A stretch of 64,000 nt of DNA from Saccharothrix sp. NRRL B-16348 (GCF_001280085.1 NZ_LGED01000231.1:51185-115184), one strand, 5' to 3'. Positions 52,616 through 61,579 are shown, counted from the stretch's first letter. Numbers and translations are program-made. Notes: a model not told the origin generated them from the letters alone.

Positions 52616-52648
52616 GGTGACGGGGGTCGCGCGCCGGCCCCCGTCACC
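52616..52648 (+). terminator. chitinase terminator
   Basis: GGTGACGGGGG (52616-52626) and CCCCCGTCACC (52638-52648) form a perfect 11-bp stem directly after the chitinase stop. Confidence 0.8.
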
Positions 52649-52799
52649 GCCCCGGGTGCGCGAGCACGGCCCACCCGAACGACCCCGGCGACTCGACCCG
52701 CGGCACGTCACCCGCACCGGGCAGCACGACCCGCGCCACTTCCGCGCCCCGGGAACGGCCCAGCAGCGCCATCTCCGCCAGTCCGAAGTGGACTCTCAC
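52644..52799 (-). other. 51-codon open frame, possible gene remnant
   Basis: GTG 52799 to TGA at 52644-52646 on the minus strand has coding-like composition (VRVHFGLAEMALLGRSRGAE ... FGWAVLAHPGR). It has no ribosome binding site and ends in the terminator hairpin. It may be the 3' remnant of a lost gene. The rest of the 290-base gap shows nothing. Confidence 0.25.
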
Positions 52800-52900
52800 G
52801 GCGCCGAGGTCGGCGAGTGCGCGGACCGTCGCGCTCGGGCCGGTCCCGGCGGATCACCCGCGCCCCGTCCAGACTGTCGAACACGTCCTCCGGCCCAGTG

Positions 52901-53917
52901 TCAGCCGACCAGCCGCCGGATGGCGCTGATCGGGCCGATCGAGTCGATGTCGGCGATCTTCACCGGAACGCCCTCGGTCGACGCGTGCACCGCGCGCACG
53001 CCGTCCACGGCCATGGCCACGTGCGACTGGCCGGCGTAGTAGATGATCAGGTCACCGGCCTGGACCTGCGCCCTCGTCACCGCCCGACCCGCCGTGGCCT
53101 GCACGTACGTGGTCCGCCCGATCGTCACGCCCGCCTCGCGGTAGGCGGCCTGGGTGAGGCTGGAGCAGTCCCACGTGTCCGGGCCGTTGGCGCCGAACAC
53201 GTACTGCTCGCCGCGCTGGGCGAGGGCGAAGTTCAACGCCACGCCGGCTGCCCCCGGCGGCACGGCGACGTTCGACGTGTCGCCGGGAGCCGCGAGCACC
53301 GCCTTGTCGGCCGCGCTGAGCGACCGGTACTGCGCCCGCGCGTCCGCGACCTGCTCGTCCATCGCGGTCTTGCGGCCGGCGAGGTCGGTGACGATCCGGG
53401 CTGCCTCGCCGGCGGCGGTGGCCGCGCGCTGTTGCGCGTCCTGTGCGCCGACCGTGGCCCGTTCGGCGTCGTCGACGGCGGCCGACAGCCGGCCCAACGC
53501 CTCCTCGTTGTCCGCGGCGAGCACGCCGAGCGCGCTCATCCGGTTCAGGAAGTCCTGCTGCGAATCGCTGACCAGCAGCGCCGACAACCGGGTGAACCGC
53601 GCGCCCTCGAACGACGCCTCGGTGAGCAGGTCGACCTGCCCGCGGAACGCCTCCTGGTCGGCTCTCGCCCGTTCACCGAGCCGGGTCGAGTCGGCGAGGT
53701 CGGCGTTGGCGCGGTCAAGCTCGCCCTGCTTGGCCTTGAGGTCGTCCTGCGCCTTGAGGTGTTCCTCGTGCAGCCGTTCGGCTTCGCGCGACAGCTCTTC
53801 GTACGTCGCCAACGCGTCCGACGCGTTCGGCTGCGCGACGGCGGGCGCCGGCACGGTCAGCGCCGCGACGACGGCCGCGGCCAACGCGGTGGCGCGCCTA
53901 CCGGGATGTGCGTTCAC
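52901..53917 (-). CDS. secreted C40 (NlpC/P60) peptidase with coiled-coil N-terminus
   Basis: A 338-residue protein: signal peptide (VNAHPGRRATALAAAVVAAL, cut near VAQ), a coiled coil at about 35-170 (YEELSREAERLHEEHLKAQD ... DDAERATVGAQDAQQ) and the NlpC/P60 domain (YVFGANGPDTWDCSSLTQAA, SHVAMAVDG). The catalytic Cys and His are present. RipA-like enzymes cut peptidoglycan peptides. The GTG start at 53917 gives a regular signal peptide; GTG 53977 would add 20 residues and is an alternative. Divergent from the LPMO gene with a dre box between. Confidence 0.87.
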   Translation of the reverse strand: MNAHPGRRATALAAAVVAALTVPAPAVAQPNASDALATYEELSREAERLHEEHLKAQDDLKAKQGELDRANADLADSTRLGERARADQEAFRGQVDLLTEASFEGARFTRLSALLVSDSQQDFLNRMSALGVLAADNEEALGRLSAAVDDAERATVGAQDAQQRAATAAGEAARIVTDLAGRKTAMDEQVADARAQYRSLSAADKAVLAAPGDTSNVAVPPGAAGVALNFALAQRGEQYVFGANGPDTWDCSSLTQAAYREAGVTIGRTTYVQATAGRAVTRAQVQAGDLIIYYAGQSHVAMAVDGVRAVHASTEGVPVKIADIDSIGPISAIRRLVG

Positions 53918-53980
53918 GGTGAGGGCTACGGGCGGCTGGACCGGTCGGTTCAGATCCTTGACCCGGATGACGTTCACGAT

Positions 53981-53996
53981 TATGGTCTAGACCACA
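53981..53996. promoter_or_regulatory. DasR-type dre box between the C40 peptidase and the LPMO gene
   Basis: A perfect TGGTCTAGACCA (53983-53994) core of the dre element, 115 bases before the LPMO start and upstream of the peptidase. It predicts shared control with the chitinase. Confidence 0.85.
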
Positions 53997-54111
53997 TCGC
54001 GTGGTGTGACGCACCGTCCCCGGTTCGTCACGCGTCGCGTGTTCCGGCCGCCGCGGAAATGGACCCTGCCTTGGAGACCCCTCCCGGGTTTCCTCCGAAG
54101 GAGCTGGACAC

Positions 54112-54852
54112 ATGAGCCTGAAACGCAAGCTCGCGGTGGCACTGGCGGCCGTGGGCATCACCCCGTTCTTCGTCGTGATGTCGGCGGGAACGGCGAGCGC
54201 GCACGGCTACATCTCGTCGCCGCCCAGCAGGCAAGCGATGTGCGCGCAGGGCCGGATCTCCAACTGCGGCCCCATCGTCTACGAGCCGCAGAGCGTGGAA
54301 GGCCCGAAGGGCCAGCGCAACTGCCACGCGGGGCTGAGCCAGTTCGCCCAGCTCAACGACGACAGCCGGGCGTGGCCCACCACCCAGGTGGGCAACAGCG
54401 TGACGTTCAACTGGACGCTCACCGCGCGGCACGCCACCAGCACGTGGGAGTACTACGTCGGCGGCACGCGGATCGCCGAGTTCAACGACGGCGGCAGGCA
54501 GCCCGCGGCCACCGTGACGCACAACGTGGGCCTGGGCGGTCGCACCGGCCGGATCAAGCTGCTGGCGATCTGGAACATCGCCGACACGCCCATGGCGTTC
54601 TACTCGTGCGTCGACCTCCAGGTCGGCTCCGGTGGCGGCACGCCGACCACCACGACCACGCCGACGACGACCACGCGGCCGACGACGACCACGACGCAAC
54701 CCCCGGTGGGCGGCACGTGGGCGGCGAACACCGCGTACTCGGTCGGCTCGCAGGTGACGTACGGCGGCGTCAGCTACCGCTGCATCCAGGCCCACACGTC
54801 CCTCGTGGGCTGGGAGCCGCCGAACACCGCGTCCCTGTGGCAGCGGCTCTGA
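54112..54852 (+). CDS. AA10 lytic polysaccharide monooxygenase with CBM5-type module
   Basis: A 246-residue secreted protein. The signal peptide ends at TASA, leaving His as first residue (HGYISSPPSR), the copper histidine brace. The second brace His is probably in NCHAGLSQF. The AA10 domain ends near residue 175; a Thr-rich linker (TPTTTTTPTTTTRPTTTTT) and a CBM5/12 module (WAANTAYSVGSQVTYGGVSY) follow. It cleaves chitin or cellulose oxidatively; the module and neighbouring genes suggest chitin. GAAGGAGC lies before ATG 54112. Confidence 0.93.
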   Translation: MSLKRKLAVALAAVGITPFFVVMSAGTASAHGYISSPPSRQAMCAQGRISNCGPIVYEPQSVEGPKGQRNCHAGLSQFAQLNDDSRAWPTTQVGNSVTFNWTLTARHATSTWEYYVGGTRIAEFNDGGRQPAATVTHNVGLGGRTGRIKLLAIWNIADTPMAFYSCVDLQVGSGGGTPTTTTTPTTTTRPTTTTTQPPVGGTWAANTAYSVGSQVTYGGVSYRCIQAHTSLVGWEPPNTASLWQRL

Positions 54853-54940
54853 CTCCCTGACGCGGAGCCGATGTGACCGCAGCCCGCCCGCGCCGACCCT
54901 GTGACGGCGCGGGCGGGCCGTCCGGCGAAGGAGGACGACC

Positions 54941-55507
54941 TTGCGACGTCTCGCAGCCCTGGTGGCCGGTGTGCTCGTGCTGGCCGGTTGCGGCTCCACC
55001 CCCACGGCGGCCCCGCCGCCGGTGACGACCGTGGTGGAGAGCGACGAGTTCAACGAAACCGACGTGATGTTCCTCCAGATGTCCGTGCCGCACCACAAGG
55101 CCGGGCTGGAGATCGTGCGCCTGGCCAAGGACCGCCCCGTGCGCGCGGAGGTGAAGACCCTGGCCGCGGCCATCGAGGTCACCCAGCTGTCCGAAGTGGA
55201 CTCGATGACGAAGTGGCTGGCGGACTGGGAGCGGCCGGAGACGGCGGGCGACAACCCGCAGCTGCACGCCGGCCACGGCGGCGACCACTCGACCAGCCCG
55301 GAGGCCATCGCGGAAGTGGCCGCGACCGGCGCCGGCGAGTTCGAGAAGGCGTTCCTGAACCTGCTCATCGGCCACCAGCACAACGCGGTGGCGATGGCGA
55401 AGCTGGAGAAGGAGGGCGGCGTCAACCCGCAGGCGAAGGACCTGGCGGAGCGGATCTTCCAGTCCCGCACCGCGCAGATCGCGCAGATGCTCGGCTACCT
55501 CGGTTAG
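54941..55507 (+). CDS. DUF305 lipoprotein
   Basis: A 188-residue lipoprotein: signal with lipobox LAGC at about 17-20 (VLVLAGCGS), then two copies of the DUF305 ferritin-like motif, MSVPHHKAGLEIVRLAK and LIGHQHNAVAMAKLEK. DUF305 proteins often bind or respond to copper. The TTG start at 54941 has GAAGGAGGA upstream. Its location next to the copper enzyme gene could be coincidental. The last 4 bases overlap the convergent RluA gene. Confidence 0.87.
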   Translation: MRRLAALVAGVLVLAGCGSTPTAAPPPVTTVVESDEFNETDVMFLQMSVPHHKAGLEIVRLAKDRPVRAEVKTLAAAIEVTQLSEVDSMTKWLADWERPETAGDNPQLHAGHGGDHSTSPEAIAEVAATGAGEFEKAFLNLLIGHQHNAVAMAKLEKEGGVNPQAKDLAERIFQSRTAQIAQMLGYLG

Positions 55508-56406
55508 AGGTCGAGCCGGAGCCCGCTGGTGAAGCGGCGGTGCTCGCCCGTCACCGGATCGGTGAACTCGAGCACCTTCGCCAGCAGCTGGAGCGGGTCG
55601 GTGAAGTCGTCCAACGGCTTCTCGCGCAGCACGGGGTAGAAGTCGTCGTGGCGGATGGGCACGCCCAGCGACGCCATGTGCAGGCGGAGCTGGTGCGTGC
55701 GGCCGGTGAGCGGCACGAGCCGGTACCGGCCCCAGCCGTCGCGGTGCTCGACCAGCTCGACGAACGTCTCGGCGTTCGGCGGGCCGGGCACCTCCTGCGC
55801 GGTGATGACGCCCTTGACCTTGACGATCCGGCTGCTCACCCGGGTCGGCAGGGTCAACGCGGGGTCGTGCGGCGCGATCGCCTCGTACTCCTTGTGCACC
55901 GCGCGGTCGGCGAACAGCGTCTGGTACTTGCCGCGCAGGGTCGGTTCGGCCACGAACATGACCAGCCCGGCGGTCACCCGGTCCAGCCGGTGCGCCGGGC
56001 TCAGGTGCGGCAGGCCGAGGTCGCGGCGCAGCCGGACGAGCGCCGTCTCGACCACGTGCTTGCCGCGCGGGATGGTGGCCAGGAAGTGCGGCTTGTCGAC
56101 CACGACGATGGCGTCGTCCCGGTGCACGACCCGGATCTCGAACGGCACCGCCACCTCGTCGGGCAGGTCGCGGTGGAACCACACCGAGCCGCCGGGCGTG
56201 AACGCGGCGTCCGGGGCGATGGGCCCGGCGAGGTCGTACACGCGGCCCTCGGCGAGCATCAGGTCGATCCGCTCGGGCGCGACCCGGTGCAGCCGTTCGA
56301 CCAGGTGGTCGCGAACGGTCGCCCACGGCCCTTCGTCGGGCAACCGCAGACGTGCCGGGTCGAGGCCGTGGCGCTGGTCGAGCGGCGGCCGGAGCTTGCG
56401 CCTCAT
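55504..56406 (-). CDS. RluA-family pseudouridine synthase
   Basis: A 300-residue enzyme. The catalytic Asp is in HRLDRVTAG; VVDKPHFLATIPRG, GRTHQLRLHMASLGVPI and the conserved start KLRPPLDQRHGLDP are seen. It isomerises uridine in rRNA or tRNA; the site is unknown. Start ATG 56406; GTG 56412 is possible. Ends in a 4-base overlap with the DUF305 gene. Confidence 0.88.
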   Translation of the reverse strand: MRRKLRPPLDQRHGLDPARLRLPDEGPWATVRDHLVERLHRVAPERIDLMLAEGRVYDLAGPIAPDAAFTPGGSVWFHRDLPDEVAVPFEIRVVHRDDAIVVVDKPHFLATIPRGKHVVETALVRLRRDLGLPHLSPAHRLDRVTAGLVMFVAEPTLRGKYQTLFADRAVHKEYEAIAPHDPALTLPTRVSSRIVKVKGVITAQEVPGPPNAETFVELVEHRDGWGRYRLVPLTGRTHQLRLHMASLGVPIRHDDFYPVLREKPLDDFTDPLQLLAKVLEFTDPVTGEHRRFTSGLRLDL

Positions 56407-56408
56407 CG

Positions 56409-56987
56409 TCACGCAGCGTACGCCGGGACCTTCGGCGTCGAGGCCGCGGGCGCGGCGAAGCCCTTGGCGATCAACAGGACTCCGAGCGCGAGCTCGAACA
56501 GGCCGCCCGGGACCGACAGCGCCACGCCGACGCCGTAGCCGAGGACTTCCAGGGCCGCGCCCAGCAGGAAGACGGCGTAGCCGACGACGCCCCACGCCGC
56601 GATGGCGCGGGGGACCAGGCGGGCGCGGAACAGGACCCGGCAGAACAGGATTCCCACGGCTCCCACGGACATCATCGCCAACTGGTAGCTGTAGTGGTTG
56701 CCCGCGGGCACCGGCTCCGGCAGGAGCACGAAGACGACGCCGACCGCCAGCAGCGCCGCCTCCACACCCCGGCCGACCAGGTACGCGTGCGCGGTGAGCT
56801 CGCTGTGCGGGCGCAGCACCGGGAACGCCAGCACGCCGATGGCGGCCACGACGGCGCAGTTCACCAGCATGAGCAGGCCTCCGACCGCGCTCGACCCCGC
56901 GTCGACCAGGGCGCTGCCGCCGCCGTACACGACGAACGCCACGAGGAACAGCGTCCCCACGGCCCGGCCGGTGGCTCTCGATGACAT
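56409..56987 (-). CDS. DUF4386 membrane protein
   Basis: A 192-residue protein with about six hydrophobic helices (AVGTLFLVAFVVYGGGSALV, MLVNCAVVAAIGVLAF, then the YLVGRGVEAALLAVGVVFVL segment). The short spacing is typical of DUF4386. Function unknown. ATG 56987. It is divergent from a TetR gene over a strong palindromic operator, so it is probably repressed by that TetR. It ends 2 bases before the RluA gene. Confidence 0.85.
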   Translation of the reverse strand: MSSRATGRAVGTLFLVAFVVYGGGSALVDAGSSAVGGLLMLVNCAVVAAIGVLAFPVLRPHSELTAHAYLVGRGVEAALLAVGVVFVLLPEPVPAGNHYSYQLAMMSVGAVGILFCRVLFRARLVPRAIAAWGVVGYAVFLLGAALEVLGYGVGVALSVPGGLFELALGVLLIAKGFAAPAASTPKVPAYAA

Positions 56988-57015
56988 GGGGTTTCCCTTC
57001 CGCGGCACTGCCCGG

Positions 57016-57054
57016 CCTTACTTAGTAAGGCGGACGGTACCGTACTAAGTAAGG
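57016..57054. promoter_or_regulatory. TetR operator
   Basis: CCTTACTTAGTA (57016-57027) and TACTAAGTAAGG (57043-57054) are perfect 12-bp arms, and the left half is itself palindromic (CTTACT-T-AGTAAG). It lies between the divergent DUF4386 and TetR genes. Confidence 0.8.
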
Positions 57055-57076
57055 AACTGTCACCACCGGAGGTCGG

Positions 57077-57742
57077 ATGTCGAAGTCGGGCGCACCACTG
57101 AGCCGGGAACGCGTCCTGCGCGCCGCCGTCGCCATCGCCGACGCGGGCGGGATCGCGGGGTTGACCATGCGGTCGCTCGCCGACGCGCTCGGGGTCAAGC
57201 CGATGTCCGTCTACCACCACGTCGCGAACAAGGACGAGATCCTCGACGGCATCGTGGACCTGGTCTTCAGCCGGATCGCACTGCCGACGCCCGGCGCCGA
57301 CTGGCGGCCCGAGATGGTGAAGCGGGCGAACTCCGCGCGGGACGTGCTCCGGCGCCACCCGTGGGCGCTCGGCCTGCTGGAGTCGAGGACGGCGCCCGGC
57401 CCGGCGACGCTGCGCCACCACGACGCGACCATCGGCACGTTGCGCCGCGCGGGCTTCTCCGTCGCGATGACCGCCCACGCCTACGCCCTGCTGGACAGCT
57501 ACGTGTACGGGTTCGCGCTCCAAGAGGCCGCGCTCCCGTTCAACAGCCCCGAGTCCGCCGCCGCGGTGACCGAGGACATCCTGGAGCACCTGTCGAAGGA
57601 CGACTACCCGCACCTCGTGGAGCTGGCGACCGAGCACGTCCTGCGACCGGGCAACGACTTCGCCGGCGAGTTCGCGTTCGGGCTCGACGTGATCCTCGAC
57701 GCCCTGGCGGCCTGGTTGCCCGACGTCAGTCCAGGTTCGTGA
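57077..57742 (+). CDS. TetR-family repressor with TetR_C-type domain
   Basis: A 221-residue repressor: RVLRAAVAIADAGGIAGLTM, SLADALGVKPMSVYHHVANK, then a C-terminal domain ending SSPGS-like VSPGS. The YHHV(A/K)NK recognition helix is typical of the TetR/AcrR C2-type subgroup. ATG 57077 has GGAGG upstream. Target: itself and the DUF4386 gene. Overlaps the DUF4230 gene end by 17 bases. Confidence 0.88.
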   Translation: MSKSGAPLSRERVLRAAVAIADAGGIAGLTMRSLADALGVKPMSVYHHVANKDEILDGIVDLVFSRIALPTPGADWRPEMVKRANSARDVLRRHPWALGLLESRTAPGPATLRHHDATIGTLRRAGFSVAMTAHAYALLDSYVYGFALQEAALPFNSPESAAAVTEDILEHLSKDDYPHLVELATEHVLRPGNDFAGEFAFGLDVILDALAAWLPDVSPGS

Positions 57743-58349
57743 ACTCGACCTCGTACCCGAGCGCGCCGAACATGCCGGTCAGCATCTTGCGCGTGTTGTC
57801 GTCGGCCCGCCGCACCAGCCCCGACTCGCGCGCCGCGTCCGCGATCTTCCGCTCCGCCGCCACGTAGAACGGCTGCTGGTCCTGCGTCTCCACCAGCGAC
57901 GCCAGCCGGTCGAACAGCCCGCGCTCCTGCGCGAACACGTAACACCGCTCCTGGTCCAGGTTCGGCTTGTCCAGCACCGCGCCGGGCAGCGCGAGCCGCA
58001 CCTTCCGCGCCTCGCCGGACGCGGTCGTCGGCGCCACCCGCAACGCGTCCTCGGCCAACCCGCCGAAGTCGACGTAGGCGTTCACCGTCCCGGCCGCCAC
58101 GAACAGCGTCCGCTGCCCGGCCAACGCCGACGGCACGTACCGGACGTCGCGCTCGATGTCGAGCACCACCTGGAACTCGCCCGCCGAAGCGTGGTACTGG
58201 CTCAAGTCCCGCAACGACTGGAGCAACGCCGGCTGGCTGCGGTCGATCGTGTCCGTGCCCGTCAGGAACCGGGGCACCACCAACACCGCCGCCACGAGCA
58301 CCCCGACCGCCACCAGCACCGCCGCCGCCACACCGATGCGCCACTTCAT
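57726..58349 (-). CDS. DUF4230 membrane-anchored protein
   Basis: A 207-residue protein with one N-terminal helix (VAAAVLVAVGVLVAAVLVVP) and an extracytoplasmic DUF4230 domain (GEFQVVLDIERDVRYVPSAL, TVNAYVDFGGLA, VRLALPGAVLDKPNLDQERC). Role unknown. ATG 58349. Stands alone, 22 bases after the SDR gene end on the same strand, so possibly co-transcribed with it. Confidence 0.83.
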   Translation of the reverse strand: MKWRIGVAAAVLVAVGVLVAAVLVVPRFLTGTDTIDRSQPALLQSLRDLSQYHASAGEFQVVLDIERDVRYVPSALAGQRTLFVAAGTVNAYVDFGGLAEDALRVAPTTASGEARKVRLALPGAVLDKPNLDQERCYVFAQERGLFDRLASLVETQDQQPFYVAAERKIADAARESGLVRRADDNTRKMLTGMFGALGYEVEFTNLD

Positions 58350-58371
58350 GCCGGCGGGATACCCAGGCGCA

Positions 58372-59052
58372 CTACCAGGGAACCCGCTTCCCGTCGCGGA
58401 AGAACCCGCCCGTCGGCCCGTCGTCGGGCAACGTCGCCGCCCACACCACGCTCGCCGCGCCCTGCGCCACCGGCCGCCCGCCCGCGCCGCCCATGTCCGT
58501 GGCGACCCAGCCGGGGCACACCGCGTTGACCTTCATGCCGGGCAGTTCGGCCGCCAACATCAAGGTCAGCGCGTTCAACGCCGCCTTCGACGTGCCGTAA
58601 GCGGGCGTGCCGCCGCCCATCGACGCCAACGACGCGGCCTCGCTCGACACGTTCACCACGCGTGCCCGCCGTGCCGCCCGCAGCAGCGGCAGCAGGCCGA
58701 GCACCATCCGCCACGGCCCGTAGAAGTTGGTCTCCATGGCCTCCCGGACGACCCCCAGGTCGGCCGACGACGCCCGCTGCCAAGTGTCGTAGTGGATGGC
58801 CGCGTTGTTCACCAGCACGTCCAGCCGCCCGTGCCGCGCGGTCAGGTGCTCCACCAGCGCGGCCACCGACGCGTCGTCGGTCACGTCCAGCCGGTGGTGG
58901 TCGACGCCCAGCCGTTCGGCCGCCGCCCTGGCCTTGTCCGCGTCACGCGCGGTCAGCACCACGACGTGGCCGAGCGCGGCCAGCTGACGGCACACCTCCA
59001 GCCCGATGCCCCGGTTCCCACCCGTCACGACCGCCACCGGCGCGTCCGCCAT
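58372..59052 (-). CDS. short-chain dehydrogenase (carbonyl-reductase-like)
   Basis: A 226-residue SDR: TGGNRGIG, NNAAIHYD, Ser in NVSSEAASLASM and YGTSK, ending PTGGFFRDGKRVPW, which is the pattern of CBR1-like carbonyl reductases. It is probably NADPH-dependent. ATG 59052 with GGGGGGTG upstream. It is divergent from the fatty-acid-like operon; it could supply reducing power there, but its type is not FabG-like. Confidence 0.85.
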   Translation of the reverse strand: MADAPVAVVTGGNRGIGLEVCRQLAALGHVVVLTARDADKARAAAERLGVDHHRLDVTDDASVAALVEHLTARHGRLDVLVNNAAIHYDTWQRASSADLGVVREAMETNFYGPWRMVLGLLPLLRAARRARVVNVSSEAASLASMGGGTPAYGTSKAALNALTLMLAAELPGMKVNAVCPGWVATDMGGAGGRPVAQGAASVVWAATLPDDGPTGGFFRDGKRVPW

Positions 59053-59162
59053 GCCCGTGCACCCCCCGAGTCCGCTCCCCGGAGATTCTCCCTGGTTGGC
59101 CACTGGTCCGGGCGATGAGGTTCGATGGCGGGGAGGAGCCTGGTGAACGAGGAGAGATCGCC

Positions 59163-59396
59163 GTGTACGAGACGCTGAAGAACATCCTCGTCGACACGTT
59201 GAAGGTCGCGCCGGAGCAGGTCACCCCGGAGGCGACCAAGGACGACCTCGACCTGGACTCGCTCGCGTTCGTCGAGCTGTCGATGGTGCTCGGCAAGGAG
59301 CACGGCCTGCACATCAGCGACGACGAGCTGTTCGACATGGAGACCGTCGGCGACATCGTGGCGCTGATGGAGGAGCGCGCCGGTGAGCGGTCTTGA
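59163..59396 (+). CDS. acyl carrier protein
   Basis: A 77-residue ACP with Ser33 in DLDLDSLAFVELSM as phosphopantetheine site (DSL). It is acidic and has the normal helical pattern. GTG 59163 follows GAGGAGAG. It overlaps the ketosynthase start by 14 bases. A dedicated carrier for the following enzymes rather than the housekeeping ACP. Confidence 0.92.
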   Translation: MYETLKNILVDTLKVAPEQVTPEATKDDLDLDSLAFVELSMVLGKEHGLHISDDELFDMETVGDIVALMEERAGERS

Positions 59397-60594
59397 CATC
59401 GCGGTGACCGGGCTCGGCCTGGTCACGCCGGGCGGTGTGGGCGTGGCGGCGGGCTGGGCGGCGGTGCTCGCGGGCCGGTCGACCGCCGCGCACGACCCGG
59501 TGCTCGCGAGCCACGAGGTGACGATCTCCTGCCGCGTGCCCGACTTCGACGCCGACGCGCTGCTCGGCGCGCGGCGGGCCGTCCGGCTCGACCGGTTCAC
59601 CAGGTTGGCGCTGGTCGCGGCACGGGAGGCGGTCGCCGGGGAAGACGTCGACGCCTGGGACGCGGCACGGGTCGGCGTGGTGATCGGCACGTCCGCGGGC
59701 GGCGGTGAGACGTTCGAACGGCAGCACGGCGTGCTGCTCGCCGACGGCCCGACCGGGGTGTCGCCACTGGTGCTGCCGATGCACCTGCCGAACATGGTCG
59801 CCGGCCAGGTCGCGATCGAGTTCGGCTTCCGCGGGCCGAACCTGGTCGTGTCGACCGCGTGCGCGTCCGGCGCGACCGCGATCGGCGTCGCGTGCGACCT
59901 GCTCGCCGCGCGGCGGTGCGACGTGGTGCTCGCGGGCGGGGTCGACGCGCTGCTCAACCCGTTGACCATGGCGGGTTTCGCCCGGATGGGAGCGCTGTCG
60001 CGGCGGGACGACCCGGCGACGGCGTCGCGGCCGTTCGACGTCGACCGGGACGGGTTCGTGGCGGGCGAGGGCGCGGCGGTGCTGGTGCTGCGGCGCGCGG
60101 AGGACGCGCGGGCCGACGGGCGGCGGGTCCGGGCGCGGGTCGTCGGGTACGGCGCGACCGCCGACGCGCACCACATCACCAACCCCGACCCCGAGGGGCG
60201 GGGCGTGATCGCGGCGGCGAAGGCGGCGTTGGCGGACGCGGGCGCGTCGGCTTCCGACGTCGGGCACGTCAACGCGCACGGCACGTCCACGCAGCTCAAC
60301 GACCTGGTGGAGGGCCGGGTGCTGGCGGAGCTGCTGCCGTCGGGGCCGCTGGTGACGTCGACCAAGGGCGTGACCGGGCACATGCTGGGCGCGGCCGGCG
60401 CGGCGGAGGCGGTGTTCACCGTGCTGGCGGTCGAGCAGGGCCTCGTGCCGCCGACGGCGAACCTCGCGACCCTCGACCCCCGGCTGGACCTCGACGTGGC
60501 GACCACCGCCGTGCCGCGGGAGGTGGACCTGGCGTTGAGCAACTCGTTCGGGTTCGGCGGGCAGAACGCGGTGCTGGCCATCGCGAAGGCGTGA
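59383..60594 (+). CDS. beta-ketoacyl-ACP synthase, KASII/FabF type
   Basis: A 403-residue ketosynthase with the complete triad: Cys160 in STACASG, His299 in NAHGTST and His333 in GHMLGAAGA. It elongates an acyl-ACP with malonyl-ACP. GTG 59383 follows GGAGGAGCGCG, overlapping the ACP gene. It resembles the active KS rather than a chain-length factor. No partner CLF is present. Confidence 0.92.
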   Translation: MSGLDIAVTGLGLVTPGGVGVAAGWAAVLAGRSTAAHDPVLASHEVTISCRVPDFDADALLGARRAVRLDRFTRLALVAAREAVAGEDVDAWDAARVGVVIGTSAGGGETFERQHGVLLADGPTGVSPLVLPMHLPNMVAGQVAIEFGFRGPNLVVSTACASGATAIGVACDLLAARRCDVVLAGGVDALLNPLTMAGFARMGALSRRDDPATASRPFDVDRDGFVAGEGAAVLVLRRAEDARADGRRVRARVVGYGATADAHHITNPDPEGRGVIAAAKAALADAGASASDVGHVNAHGTSTQLNDLVEGRVLAELLPSGPLVTSTKGVTGHMLGAAGAAEAVFTVLAVEQGLVPPTANLATLDPRLDLDVATTAVPREVDLALSNSFGFGGQNAVLAIAKA

Positions 60595-60607
60595 GCGGGG
60601 AGGGACG

Positions 60608-61579
60608 ATGACCTACCGCGGCGCGGTGATCCTCGGGGTCGGCGCGAGCCTGCCGGCACGGGTCGTCACCAACGACGACCTGGCCACCCGCCTGGACACC
60701 TCGGACGAGTGGATCCGGTCGCGCACCGGCATCGGCGCCCGGAGGTGGGCGGAGCCGGGCACGTCCACGTCGGACCTGGCCGTCGACGCGGGCGCGCGGG
60801 CACTGCGCTCCGCCGGTGCGTCCACTGTGGACGCGGTGATCGTCGCCACCACCACGCCGGACCGGTCGTGCCCGGCCATCGCGCCGGACGTGGCGGCCCG
60901 GCTCGGCATGGTCGGCGTGCCCGCGCACGACGTGGCCGCCGTGTGCACCGGCTTCCTGTACGGCCTGGCGAACGCGGTCGGCCTGATCGCGAGCGGCGCG
61001 GCGCGGACCGTGCTGCTGATCGCCGCCGAGACGTTCTCCACCATCCTCGACCCGGACGACCGCGGCACGGCGGTGATCTTCGGCGACGGCGCGGGCGCGG
61101 TCGTCGTCGGAGAGGGGGAGCCCATGATCGGTCCGTGCGTGCTCGGCAGCGACGGCACCGGCGCCGACCTCATCCAGGTGCCGGCGGGGGAGCGCTACTT
61201 CCGGATGAGCGGCAAGGAGGTGTTCCGGCACGCGGTCGAGCGCATGTCGGACGTCGCGCTGGACGCGCTGGCCCGCACCGGCCTCGGCCCGGACGACGTC
61301 GACCACCTCGCGCCGCACCAGGCGAACCGGCGCATCTGCGACGCCGTCGCGCGCCGCCTCGGCCTCGACGGGTCGAAGGTGCTGGCGGACCTCGACGAGG
61401 TCGGCAACACGGCCGCCGCCTCGATCCCCGTGCTGCTGGCCGACGCCGCCGCGGCCGGTCGGCTCAAGGCGGGCGACCGGGTGCTCACCGTGGCCTTCGG
61501 CGGCGGCCTGACCTGGGGCGCGGCCACGCTGGTGTGGCCGGACGTGACAGCGGACTTCGGCGTGCTGGGTGATCGGTGA
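60608..61579 (+). CDS. beta-ketoacyl-ACP synthase III (FabH-type)
   Basis: A 323-residue FabH-like starter condensing enzyme: Cys113 in AAVCTGFLYGL, His237 in HQAN and Asn267 in GNTAAAS. These are the Cys-His-Asn triad. It would load an acyl-CoA starter onto malonyl-ACP. ATG 60608 is 13 bases after the KS stop. Its stop overlaps the following gene by 4 bases. Confidence 0.92.
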   Translation: MTYRGAVILGVGASLPARVVTNDDLATRLDTSDEWIRSRTGIGARRWAEPGTSTSDLAVDAGARALRSAGASTVDAVIVATTTPDRSCPAIAPDVAARLGMVGVPAHDVAAVCTGFLYGLANAVGLIASGAARTVLLIAAETFSTILDPDDRGTAVIFGDGAGAVVVGEGEPMIGPCVLGSDGTGADLIQVPAGERYFRMSGKEVFRHAVERMSDVALDALARTGLGPDDVDHLAPHQANRRICDAVARRLGLDGSKVLADLDEVGNTAAASIPVLLADAAAAGRLKAGDRVLTVAFGGGLTWGAATLVWPDVTADFGVLGDR

